Below, piece after piece: positions 14,115 to 25,100 of a stretch of DNA of 64,000 bases (positions are counted from its first letter, which is position 1; the number at the start of each line of letters is the position of its first letter). Position numbers and translations under genes: made by a program. The DNA is from Anagrus nilaparvatae (Eukaryota; Arthropoda; Insecta; Hymenoptera; Mymaridae): NCBI GenBank assembly GCA_022575985.1, contig JAKSXM010000007.1, forward strand, positions 50,126,501 to 50,190,500, written 5' to 3'. Below the pieces are notes generated by a model that was not told the DNA's origin, searched no databases, and worked only from the letters and a program-made list of their open reading frames with translations.

Positions 14115-15280
14115 TGAAGACTGATTAATTTTATCGCTTAACTGCTATTAAATTAGAGGATACACAATATGGTTCAAGAGAAGTAGTTTGTATTTATAAT
14201 ACGGATATCAATGCAGTCTATTTGCTACCTTGATTCGGAAAACTTTCCCAAGAAAACAAAGTAGTCTATGATCAGTTAAAAAAGGCTATTAAAAATGGAC
14301 TTCTCTACCTTAAATATATGGGCACTGTGTTGGTCAAATACGCTCAAATTAGAAATTATCTTTAATAGTTACCTTGACCCCACAAGACATATATTTTTTT
14401 CCCATAATTAAAAATGCAAACCGAAATTTCTAAAATTATTCATTCAATGTTTTATTATTATCTTTTATTTCATTTTTATGATTTCTTAAGAAAAGAAATC
14501 GTAAAGACATTAAATCTAACGGGACTAGTCATTCTGCGTATCCAGTTTAAGAAATTGAAAGAGGAGTTGATCATCTGTCGAACTTGTGTCATTGCGCAAT
14601 TGAATTAATCTCAAGGATCTTGCGTAAGCAATGACAAGATTTCGGAACTTGAACAACCGCCCCTCGAAATTAAGCTAGGATAAATAAGATCGCAGAAACG
14701 GTCCCGGACACACTAGATTTTGGGACTCGAAGCCGCATCATCACGCCTCACGTTTATTTAAAACTAAGTGTATTTCGCTTCTGCTATGTCTATCTTTAAA
14801 ATAAATTCAAATTTAAAAAGTTCAAAAATCCCGTGTTAAAGTCATTTATTTTTCCTGGAGCTCTCAGCCTGCAATAGGAACAGCAAAACATTCAGGTAAT
14901 TAAAGAAATAATAAAAGAAAAATGCAGAAATAGATTCAAAAAGACCAGAAGTCCCAGAGGGCTTAAATTGGGACATGCCCTCTAAAAACAAAATAATCTG
15001 ACGAGATCTAGAATCATTAATCGGCTCCAGATCTGCTGTATCAGCACTAACCGCCAATTGGTAGAATTTTTTACTCAATAGGAGAAAGAATTGTTAGAAA
15101 AAAGTAATAATGTGGTAATTAATAACAATATTCAACAGCAATATATGATGAATCCTGAAGTACAAGAAAAAGAAGCAGTTTTTGAAATATATTCACAGAA
15201 TCCTTAGGAAGGATTGCCATCCACTTTTGAACCAAATATTTACTTGCCTACTTTAGGATTGGATGATGTGGATGGAAAAA
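14115..15280 (+). pseudogene. Transposon-derived ORF remnant, second tandem copy split by an LTR
   Basis: It is homologous to 13,650-14,085 (for example AACTGCTATTAAATTAG, CTATGATCAGTTA, GGACTTCTCTACCTTAAAT, then CGCCAATTGGT and AATATGATGAATCCTGAAGT-like runs). It carries additional in-frame stops and is interrupted by the family B LTR at 14,327-15,043, which entered between the halves of one codon run. Family not recognised. Confidence 0.45.
14327..15043 (+). mobile_element. Solo LTR, family B, copy 2 (complete, about 717 bp)
   Basis: It begins (G)TGTTGGTCAAATACGC and ends CTGCTGTATCA, giving the TG...CA ends expected of a retroelement LTR. It is flanked by a perfect 5-bp duplication GCACT (14,322-14,326 and 15,044-15,048), and the unoccupied sequence is represented by the tandem sister at about 13,855. 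The promoter-like part has TAGGATAAATAAG near 14,677. AATAAA near 14,800 could be the poly(A) signal. No internal retroelement sequence is attached, so it is a solo LTR made by recombination. Confidence 0.75.
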
Positions 15281-15635
15281 GAAAAAATAAAAGAAATACT
15301 AAAATCAATTATTATTATAATAAAAAATAAATATCTTATATAAAAAATGTTGTGAATCTAAAAAACGAAAATTGTAGTAAGCATTGTAAGATAATAAAAT
15401 TTTAATAATAAATAAATAATTAAATATAAAATTACATTAATCTTTTTCATGCAAGTTTGTCCCTTTCTTAAGATTGATTCATAAGGTAAAGTATTTGAAA
15501 ATAAATATTCATATAACTATAAATTAATAACAGTTTCTTAAAAACAAATTTTTTCAAATATAAAAATTTATTAATTTATTAAGAATTTATTAAGATAGAC
15601 GAAATATTATTTATAGTAATTTTTAAGAGATGAAC

Positions 15636-15636
<1 letters not shown>

Positions 15637-15669
<33 letters not shown>
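15637..15669 (+). repeat. Poly(A) run of about 33 bases
   Basis: This uninterrupted A run directly precedes LTR B copy 3. It could be a retroposed tail or a slippage tract. Confidence 0.8.
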
Positions 15670-15671
<2 letters not shown>

Positions 15672-15699
15672 GTCATTTTTGTGTGTCCGAATCACGAAA

Positions 15700-16221
15700 T
15701 CTATTGAAGAGAATTGATGAGTCGTCAAACTCATGTCATTGCGTAATATTAATCAAATTCCGATCTCACCGTTTACACAGACAATGACAAGTTTTCTACA
15801 TTCGTTCAACCTCCCCCACAAATGGATTTAGTATATATAAAGGACCTCAAAGAAAGCCCGGGACAGTCCAATTTTGGATTCACAGCTAGTAGGCCAGTCT
15901 TTTGGAAGGCCTACACACTAGATTTTGGGACTTTGTAGCCGCATCATCACGCCTTGCGTTTTTATAGCTAAAGTGTATTCGTTTCTGATTTTTTTTTTTT
16001 TTAAATAAATTCAATTTTAAAATTTAAATTTTGTGTTGAATTCATTTATTTTTTTTTCCTGGAGATCGCAGCCTGTCATAGGAACAATCAAAACTTTCAG
16101 GTAGGTAAAAAGAAATAACAAAAGGTAATGCAGAAATAGATTCAAAGGTCCAGAAGTCCCAGAGGGATTAAATAGGGACATGCACTCTAAAACAAATAAT
16201 CTGACGAGATCTCGAGCTATT
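15700..16221 (+). mobile_element. LTR family B, copy 3 (both ends lost)
   Basis: It shares the LTR B core: GTCATTGCG, TATATATAAAGG (a strong TATA box at about 15,833), GCCGCATCATCACGCCTTGC, AATAAATTCAATTTT, CTGGAGATCGCAGCCTGTCA, TTCAGGTAGGTAAA and CCAGAAGTCCCAGAGGG. The conserved TG start and the CTGTATCA end are absent, so no target duplication can be read. The TATA box is better preserved here than in copies 1 and 2. Confidence 0.65.
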
Positions 16222-16228
16222 ATGTAAT

Positions 16229-16545
16229 GTATCATTACAAACGAAAACTTTCTGTCAGTAATCTTAGTTTCTGATATTGGCAGAAGTAAAGTATTATGCT
16301 ACTTTTATGATCAAACTATTGCCAAAAAAGGCCCAAACAAAGTAGCAAGTTTCGTTTCTGATTACATTAAAAAGGAACTTAAAACAGATGTCATTATGTT
16401 CAGATTATTTTCTGATACTTGTGGTGGACAAAACTGAAACCAATTAAAATAATGTACACATTCGTAGAAAAGGGCCATATTCATAATGAAGGAGAATCTC
16501 TGAACATATCATAAAATATATGTTGCATCACAATGGTATGATATC
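16229..16545 (+). pseudogene. DDE-type transposase-like pseudogene
   Basis: Translation gives CYFYDQTIAKKGPNKVASF, then about 23 residues on FSDTCGGQN, a stop codon at 16,435-16,437 and, after a frameshift, EKGHIHNEGESLN. The order SD-x-CGGQN then GH-x-x-NEG(D/E)S is the pattern I know from a widespread family of insect and vertebrate transposase-derived proteins with an RNase-H-like catalytic core; the exact superfamily is not certain. The stop, the frameshift and the missing N-terminus make it a dead fragment. It abuts the truncated LTR B copy 3 on the left and LTR C sequence on the right. Confidence 0.6.
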
Positions 16546-16617
16546 ATAAGAAACGCAAAAATATTTACTACCGATCTTTTAAGATATCTTTCAACGAACT
16601 TTCTATTAAAAGATTTC

Positions 16618-16866
16618 TATCAAGGATTTCGCAAAAAGAATTATTAGCAAAAGATGCGAAGAGACGCAACAAGAAATTTGGACATTTGGCTTACCCCTCT
16701 TAATTAAATTGACATAATATACGTCAATAATAAATCAATATAAATATGAGAAGTTTTGAGCATCTCGGCCTCTCTTGTCGCTGAACTTTGTAATAGAACA
16801 TACGTGTTCGTTATAATTATTAACAATAATTATAAATGCTCGAAATTAATTTAAAGTTATAAATTT
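16618..16866 (+). mobile_element. LTR-like repeat, family C, copy 1 (truncated)
   Basis: It aligns with 18,485-18,750: CAAGGATTTCG, GAGACGC(A/G)ACAAGAAA, AATTAAATTGACA, GCATCTCGGCCTCTCTTGTC, GCTGAACTTTGTAATAGAAC and a conserved ATTATTAACAATAATTATAAA palindrome region. Neither terminus is preserved. Confidence 0.6.
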
Positions 16867-17417
16867 ATTTATTTAAACAACAATCACGGTTAATACAAAA
16901 TTCTAATAAATAAACTCTAAAAATAACAGCAGAAGTAAATAAAAACCACGAGGTGATCATACACTAAAAGCAAAAAGTGCTATAGTTTAGTATTCAAGCG
17001 ACACACACACATAGGTGTACATAGGTGTGCTATAGGAAGTAAGCAGGAAAATTTTAAATTTTGTTTTGTATTGTTTGAAAATTTTTGAATTGTATTAAAA
17101 ATAAAATTTCATTATTATTTATAAAACAGGTTAAGGTTATTAATAATAAAAATATTTGTTAAAATCTCGAGAAAAAATTTTTTTAAAAATGCCTTCAGCA
17201 TTTTTTTTTATAAGGAGAAGGGAATATAGGTAAAAGTAAAATTATGAGAATGTTACTCAAAATTGAAAATTTTTTAAGTAAAATATTGTGATAAATTTAA
17301 ACTTTTCTGTATGAAAATGTATTAGCTAGTAAGAAAAATTGTTAAACTAAAATTTAAGGTTGATTTATAGAAAATCTGAACTAATAGGTATAATGCAAAA
17401 ACTGAGTTCGATAGTAG

Positions 17418-18203
17418 TGTAACGTAATTGACATATTGGCCCGAATATAGGGCGCAATATTTAAATAAAAGAATCAAGTGTGATTCATGTTAAAGATATT
17501 TAACGGGACTCGATTACAAATCAAGAATAGGAACAAATTCGAAAGCTGGTGTAATCTGTTATTGTGCAATTACCGCTTTCTCCTATTCTAAGAATTGATC
17601 GAGTTCCCCTCTGGTTTCGGGCGTTGGCCCGCGTCATCGATTGCAAAACGTTACATCCCCATACAGAGCTCAGGAGGAGAATTTGATGATTTGTCAAATT
17701 CTCCTGTCACTATATATACTAGTGGATTTTGAAGGATCGGTCTTCTTGTTTTGGGCCTTAAGCAGTTCAGTTCGTACTCTAGTGTAGTGACAAGTTTGCC
17801 AGTAGACGCCAACCGCATTCTCTTTACAAAGGTTTTAGGATTTTGGCTTTGGACTCAATCGCTCTTTATTTAAGTAAACTGTAAGACGTAGCATTTATTA
17901 TATTAATAACATTCAACTCTTTATTCAATTCTTTACTCAAATCATTATATTATAATCCATTATAACAATTTTAAATACGTTTATATTAATAAATTAAGTT
18001 TTACCTATTAATCTACTCTCTTTAATTGAACTTACTACCTTTCCCGCCGTTTGGTGTCTGCATAAGACGCAAGGCTAAAAGGTCTAACCAATTTGCATTT
18101 TGTGTTACGTCAATCCGTATGCAAGTTTAGTAAAATATAGTAATATTTCAGTATTTCAGTAAATTCAGTCAGTTAAATTGATTAAACAACCTTAGACGTA
18201 ACA
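17418..18203 (+). mobile_element. Solo LTR, family A, copy 2 (complete, 786 bp)
   Basis: It starts TGTAACGT and ends ACGTAACA, so the ends are short inverted repeats of TG...CA type. It is flanked by GTAG at 17,414-17,417 and 18,204-18,207, a 4-bp target duplication. CTATATATACTAG near 17,710 is the likely promoter, followed by GGATCGGTCTTCTTG. It supplies the intact reference for the interrupted copy at 11,968-13,150. No internal domain is attached. Confidence 0.75.
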
Positions 18204-18375
18204 GTAGATAAATTAATTTTTTTAGAGTATTTTTGTAATAATATACAATAACAGTGAGAAAAACGAGAATGGAACAAAACTAAAAAATGAAAACGAGCCT
18301 GAAAGAAATTTTTTGTTTACTAAAATTTCATGTTGCTGAAAAACTCTGTTCGAGTTTTTTTTAGAGGAGCGAGGG

Positions 18376-18778
18376 TGTTATGATGCGGTAAAAGCCAACT
18401 GACATAAATATTTTATATTAAGATATTTTTAACAATTTAGAAAGTCAGTCAAGACAGGAACAATTTGTATGCTAATTAAATCTGCTAATTAAGTCATCAA
18501 GGATTTCGAGGAAATAATTATTAGCAAAGGATTAGGAAAAGAGACGCGACAAGAAAGGTGGACAGTTGGCTTAATTAAATTGACAAAATACGCGTCAATA
18601 ATCAATCAATATATATATTAGAAGTTTTGGTCATCTCGGCCTCTGTTGTCGCTGAACTTTGTAATAGAACTTACTTGTTAGTTATAATTATTAACAATAA
18701 TTATAAACGCTCGCAATTAATTTAAAGTTATAAATTTTTTTATTTGAAATCGCCGTTAGTAATGGTTTTGCATCATAC
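18376..18778 (+). mobile_element. LTR-like repeat, family C, copy 2 (about 400 bp)
   Basis: It starts TGTTATGATGC and ends near GCATCATAC, giving imperfect inverted ends. The interior matches copy 1 (16,618-16,866). TG at the start and the size fit a small LTR or a MITE; no clear target duplication or coding partner was found, so the class is open. Confidence 0.5.
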
Positions 18779-19239
18779 TTATATAATAGTTTTTGTCATA
18801 TTATTAATTAGTTTATTAAGTTTCTATATTTGTATTTATCAATAAATAATCTTAGTTAATCGAGTTTATTGGTATCTTAAATAATTGTGTTATTCTTTCT
18901 ACCTATAAACTATCCAAATCTTTTCTCCACTATCAAACTAATTTAACATTTGCTAATTCAATATATAAAAACAAGTCTTCCCGGGTACGAGTAACTTTAT
19001 TAGTTACAAGTACAAAAGTAGGCAATTTAAGTTGGTAAAAGTTACGAACATATGCTATAGTTTTGAATATATACATATGTATGTATATGTATATACGCGT
19101 AGATTTTTAAAGTATATTAATATTAGAAGCCAAAGTCAAATCATTAATAAATTTAATAATAATTTTATATTTAATAATTAATTAAATATATAAAGATTAT
19201 AATCAAATATTTTGTAAAAGTCTGCCTCAACTTGTCACG

Positions 19240-19400
19240 GAGCAGGTATATGTAATTATTTTTGCAGATCTCTGTAATAGGATTCTGCAATTTTGCGTCA
19301 CACCTGTAAAAGGGTTCTGCAGTATCAATCTACTATTGTGTCACGGTATTTATCAGGCAGGAATGCAATTTTTTTGCAGATCTCTGTAAAGGATACTATT
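19240..19400 (-). repeat. Inverted partner of the 11,820-11,960 repeat
   Basis: It contains TTTTTGCAGATCTCTGTAA twice and ACACCTGTAAAAGGGTT, the reverse complement of motifs at 11,820-11,960. Confidence 0.45.
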
Positions 19401-19411
19401 AACTGGAACGT

Positions 19412-19612
19412 TAATATTTCACGCCACCCCCCTAAAAACGTCAATTTTTCAACCCCACTCCCTATAAACGTCAATATTTCACCCCTATGCTCCTAAAAAC
19501 GCCAATTTTTCACCCCACCCCTGTAAAAACGTCAATTTTTCACCCACCCCCTGTTAAACCGGACTTTTTCAAATACCCCATCCAATGAACATGTTCCATA
19601 TTGAAAGGTGGG
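19412..19612 (+). mobile_element. Right end of CATGGAACATGTT-family element (copy X1)
   Basis: Five short tandem-like units of AAAACGTCAATTTTTCACCCC type (about 33-35 bp) lead into CTTTTTCAAATACCC and GAACATGTTCCATATT. The same terminal order is seen at 36,395-36,456 and 40,872-40,975. The end is the reverse complement of the left-end motif CATGGAACATGTTC, so the family carries terminal inverted repeats. Confidence 0.55.
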
Positions 19613-19807
19613 AAGTTATTGTCATACTCATTAATTGAAAAATGAATTATTTTAATGAGTATTAAAAAGAAATGGATAAATGGTGAAAAGTCCCAACAGA
19701 AAAGATTACCATTTTATTACTCGTTAACATCTGGACATTAATTATTTAATTAAGGATTGACAATAACTTCTTCGTTTTTATATTGCAATTATAATTTTTT
19801 AAAAAAG

Positions 19808-20220
19808 GTTCAATTTGGCGGCCCTTAGAAATTCAGATTTGCTGATATGCAATCGTTGCAATTTTACGAAATTCAAAATACAGAAATATAATTTGTATAG
19901 TTTATAACATATATTTTTAGGAAAATAAAAATCAAGAATGAATTATTACACTATTAAATTTGAAATCAACCCGATTTCTAGAATATTAATTATGCAATGA
20001 ATTATGATAATATCCTTATACAATGCTATTTTTTATTTTTAAATAAAAAATATTTAGGTTAATTTCAAATTTGCAATATCATTTTATTAATTATTACTAA
20101 TATTACTCTAAATTGAAATTTCTATTGGACGAAACTGAAATGTATTTTTTTCGATTTCTTAAAACAGCAACGATAGCATATCGTCGGTTCTGGATTTTGA
20201 AGGGCCGACGTTCAATTTGT
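19808..20220. mobile_element. MITE-like imperfect inverted repeat (413 bp)
   Basis: The left end GGTTCAATTTGGCGGCCCTT...GCTGATATGCAATCGTTGCA is matched in inverse by the right end (about 20,166-20,220: CAACGATAGCATATCG...AAGGGCCGACGTTCAATTTG). By eye about three quarters of some 48 paired positions agree. There is no ORF. It is an old non-autonomous DNA element. Confidence 0.45.
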
Positions 20221-22162
20221 CTAATTAAATTTTTAATAAAGTGATTAAATTAAATCTTCTTTTATTAGTTTTTTTTTTGTTCGACAAATATTTTATTAAT
20301 TTAACTACTCAATTTTAAATTGTTTATTTAAATTTTTTTTGTGCTAAAGAAGCTATTGGTTTTTTTTATTTTGTCAACAATATTATTTTTTTTCTCCTTT
20401 AAAAAACTTTTAAAATAAAACTAAAGGTATGAAAAAAAAATAAGTTAATTATATTATTCATTAATATTTTTATATTTTCTTCCAAGCATAAAAATATTGC
20501 ATAATAAGAAACTAATAGCAAGTACTAGATATTTAAAATAATATATTTTTTAAATATCTAAAACATACACATTTTATTCTTAATTAGGCTCAAATGACTA
20601 TTTAAAATAAAATCCTAATAAGTTAATTAATCGTATTTTTTCTTATGTAACAATATTTGAACTAAATTATTTTGAGATAAAAACGAAAATTTGCTTATTT
20701 GTATATTTTTAAACTTAAATTGTAAAATTTTATGCTAAAATATACGCAATAAAAAAAGTTTCTCATTAATTTACTTTAGTAATTTGTTGAGCTTAATATG
20801 AGATAGTGATGGTACCATCGGGGTTTTACAACCTAAATATTAAATTATAGGACAAGATCTTTTACAGTGTAAGTCATTTTTATATAAATTACAGTAAATT
20901 TAACGTTTTTCTATTTTATTTACATTTAATTTTTTTTAGATTTACATAAACGAAATTTTTGATGCAATTTTATTTTTTAATTTAATATCACAGACAGAGT
21001 TATTCTTTATTAATTATAAATTTTTATACAATTATTTATTAAGTAGTATATTACGCGATGGCAGAATATTTGATTTTCACTATTGATTTGTTAAATATGG
21101 TATTTATTAAGAAGTATTTTTTTTGGAAATATAAGCATTTTTTTAAATTTAAAGTCACTAATATTTATTAAATATTTACTTCATTATACATACTTATTTT
21201 TTTTTTAAATTAATAACAACGGATATCAAAATTTGACAAAGTTTTGCCAATTTTTTTAACCTGTAACATTGAGCAAAATAAAAAAGTAACCAAATATATA
21301 AGATTGCTTAAAAGTTCTCAAAAATTATAGGTAACGATATTATTCATTGATTTTTGTTTCGTTTTTTGATTTCTTAAATTTTTTTTTCCAGTGCTGTCTT
21401 AAAACTCCATGAATATATTTCTTAAATTATTTAAATTCATTTCTAAATTATTAAAATTTTCTATTCTTTATTGAATAAAAATTCAAAAAATTTAATATAA
21501 ACAAATCTATTGCAAAATTAAATTATATGAGAAATATATTTTTGGAGATTTAGTATTTCATTGGAGTAAAAATATTTAAGATATCCAAAAAAATTATATT
21601 TATTAACAATTTTTAAAAGCTTTAAAATATGTCATTGTATTGTACATTCTGTTATTCTTTTTTAGTTTAAAATACAGAGGTTGTAAAAAGGGGTGAATTT
21701 TGTGGTCACTATTTTATAATCAGAAATAGACATTTATCAAATTCTTTTATTAAAATCATTACTTATTACTATATAACTTTATAATATAATAAAATTAAGA
21801 ACTAAATTATTAATTATTTACTAATAAGAGTTTAAAATTGCAGTTTAAATACAACGAAGATAACACTAAATAAAAATTTTATTTTTATGTTAATAAGTAT
21901 TTGGTTAAATTACTTAGAAGCCTTAGAATATAAATTCTTAAAAAAGAAAAATTATTGTCTGCCTGTACCGACATTTTAGTAGCGTAATTTTTTTTTGCAA
22001 CCTTTTATCTCCAGCCAACTTTTTAGGAGGTATATATTATAAGAACAGGCATAAGTACGTACACATGATTTGAAATTTATTTTAGCATATGTGTACTTTC
22101 ATATATGTGGGAAAAAAATAAGACCTCAGAAATTGTCTTCTATCGAAGCATCAATGAAAACT
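20221..22162. other. AT-rich stretch, nothing recognised
   Basis: It is low-complexity AT-rich sequence. I see no ORF, RNA gene or repeated element end. It leads directly into the satellite array. Confidence 0.5.
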
Positions 22163-25100
22163 AGATTGGGAGTGGGTAAAAAATGGATAAGTCGAATTTT
22201 ATCCATTTTATCCTAGGAGCTTTAAAGTGTTAAGTTCTGAGCTTGAGCTAAAAGGATTACTGATCCCATTTATTTACCGGATCGTGTGAAAACTCGTTTA
22301 GTAGTTTCATACTTTCCAAATGGTAAATTATACCAAAGAATTTAATTCCTTACCAATTAGGACGTTGAAAAAATATCGCTAATTGAGTCAGTCATAAAGC
22401 AAGCTTCATCAGATTGTGAGCGTAAAGTGATTGGAAGTGGGTAAAAAATGGATGAGTCGAATTTTATCCATTTTATCCTAGGAGCTTTAAAGTGTTAAGT
22501 TCTGAGCTTGAGCTAAAAGGATTACTGATCTCATTTATTTACCGGATCGTGTGAAAACTCGTTTAGTAGTTTCATACTTTCCAAATGGTAAATTATACCA
22601 AAGAATTTAATTCCTTACCAATTAGGACGTTGAAAAAATATCGCTAATTGAGTCAGTCATAAAGCAAGCTTCATCAGATTGTGAGCGTAAAGTGATTGGG
22701 AGTGGGTAAAAAATGGATGAGTCGAATTTTATCCATTTTATCCTAGGAGCTTTAAAGTGTTAAGTTCTGAGCTTGAGCTAAAAGGATTACTGATCTCATT
22801 TATTTACCGGATCGTGTGAAAACTCGTTTAGTAGTTTCATACTTTCCAAATGGTAAATTATACCAAAGAATTTAATTCCTTACCAATTAGGACGTTGAAA
22901 AAATATCGCTTATTGAGTCAGTCATAAAGCAAGCTTCATCAGATTGTGAGCGTAAAGTGATTGGGAGTGGGTAAAAAATGGATGAGTCGAATTTTATCCA
23001 TTTTATCCTAGGAGCTTTAAAGTGTTAAGTTCTGAGCTTGAGCTAAAAGGATTACTGATCCCATTTATTTACCGGATCGTGTGAAAACTCGTTTAGTAGT
23101 TTCATACTTTCCAAATAGTAAATTATACCAAAGAATTTAATTCCTTACCAATTAGGACGTTAAAAAAATATCGCTAATTGAGTCAGTCATAAAGCAAGCT
23201 TCATCAGATTGTGAGCGTAAAGTGATTGGGAGTGGGTAAAAAATGGATGAGTCGAATTTTATCCATTTTATCCTAGGAGCTTTAAAGTGTTAAGTTCTGA
23301 GCTTGAGCTAAAAGGATTACTGATCCCATTTATTTACCGGATCGTGTGAAAACTCATTTAGTAGTTTCATACTTTCCAAATGGTAAATTATACCAAAGAA
23401 TTTAATTCCTTACCAATTAGGACGTTGAAAAAATATCGCTAATTGAGTCAGTCATAAAGCAAGCTTCATCAGATTGTGAGCGTAAAGTGATTGGAAGTGG
23501 GTAAAAAATGGATGAGTCGAATTTTATCCATTTTATCCTAGGAGCTTTAAAGTGTTAAGTTCTGAGCTTGAGCTCAAAGGATTACTGATCCCATTTATTT
23601 ACCGGATCGTGTGAAAACTCGTTTAGTAGTTTCATACTTTCCAAATGGTAAATTATACCAAAGAATTTAATTCCTTACCAATTAGGACGTTGAAAAAATA
23701 TCTAAAAAATATCGCTAATTGAGTCAGTCATAAAGCAAGCTTCTTCAGATTGTGAGCGTAAAGTGATTGGAAGTGGGTAAAAAATGGATGAGTCGAATTT
23801 TATCCATTTTATCCTAGGAGCTTTAAAGTGTTAAGTTCTGAGCTTGAGCTAAAAGGATTACTGATCCCATTTATTTACCGGATCGTGTGAAAACTCGTTT
23901 AGTAGTTTCATACTTTCCAAATGGTAAATTATACCAAAGAATTTAATTCCTTACCAATTAGGACGTTGAAAAAATATCGCTATTTGAGTCAGTCATAAAG
24001 CAAGCTTCATCAGATTGTGAGCGTAAAGTGATTGGGAGTGGGTAAAAAATGGATGAGTCGAATTTTATCCATTTTATCCTAGGAGCTTTAAAGTATTAAG
24101 TTCTAAGCTTAAGCTAAAAGGATTACTGATCTCATTTATTTACCGGATCGTGTGAAAACTCGTTTAGTAGTTTCATACTTTCCAAATGGTAAATTATACC
24201 AAAGAATTTAATTCCTTACCAATTAGGACGTTGAAAAAATATCGATAATTGAGTCAGTCATAAAGCAAGCTTCATCAGATTGTGAGCGTAAAGTGATTGG
24301 GAGTGGGTAAAAAATGGATGAGTCGAATTTTATCCATTTTATCCTAGGAGCTTTAAAGTATTAAGTTCTAAGCTTAAGCTAAAAGGATTACTGATCTCAT
24401 TTATTTACCGGATCGTGTGAAAACTCGTTTAGTAGTTTCATACTTTCCAAATGGTAAATTATACCAAAGAATTTAATTCCTTACCAATTAGGACGTTGAA
24501 AAAATATCGATAATTGAGTCAGTCATAAAGCAAGCTTCATCAGATTGTGAGCGTAAAGTGATTGGGAGTGGGTAAAAAATGGATGAGTCGAATTTTATCC
24601 ATTTTATCCTAGGAGCTTTAAAGTGTTAAGTTCTGAGCTTGAGCTCAAAGGATTACTGATCCCATTTATTTACCGGATCGTGTGAAAACTCGTTTAGTAG
24701 TTTCATACTTTCCAAATGGTAAATTATACCAAAGAATTTAATTCCTTACCAATTAGGACGTTGAAAAAATATCTAAAAAATATCGCTAATTGAGTCAGTC
24801 ATAAAGCAAGCTTCTTCAGATTGTGAGCGTAAAGTGATTGGAAGTGGGTAAAAAATGGATGAGTCGAATTTTATCCATTTTATCCTAGGAGCTTTAAAGT
24901 GTTAAGTTCTGAGCTTGAGCTAAAAGGATTACTGATCCCATTTATTTACCGGATCGTGTGAAAACTCGTTTAGTAGTTTCATACTTTCCAAATGGTAAAT
25001 TATACCAAAGAATTTAATTCCTTACCAATTAGGACGTTGAAAAAATATCGCTATTTGAGTCAGTCATAAAGCAAGCTTCATCAGATTGTGAGCGTAAAGT

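Noticed and set aside
14842..15078. 78-codon minus-strand ORF (and its relative at 16,017-16,235)
   Set aside because: Both lie antisense within family B LTRs; the similarity comes from the repeat, not from a protein.
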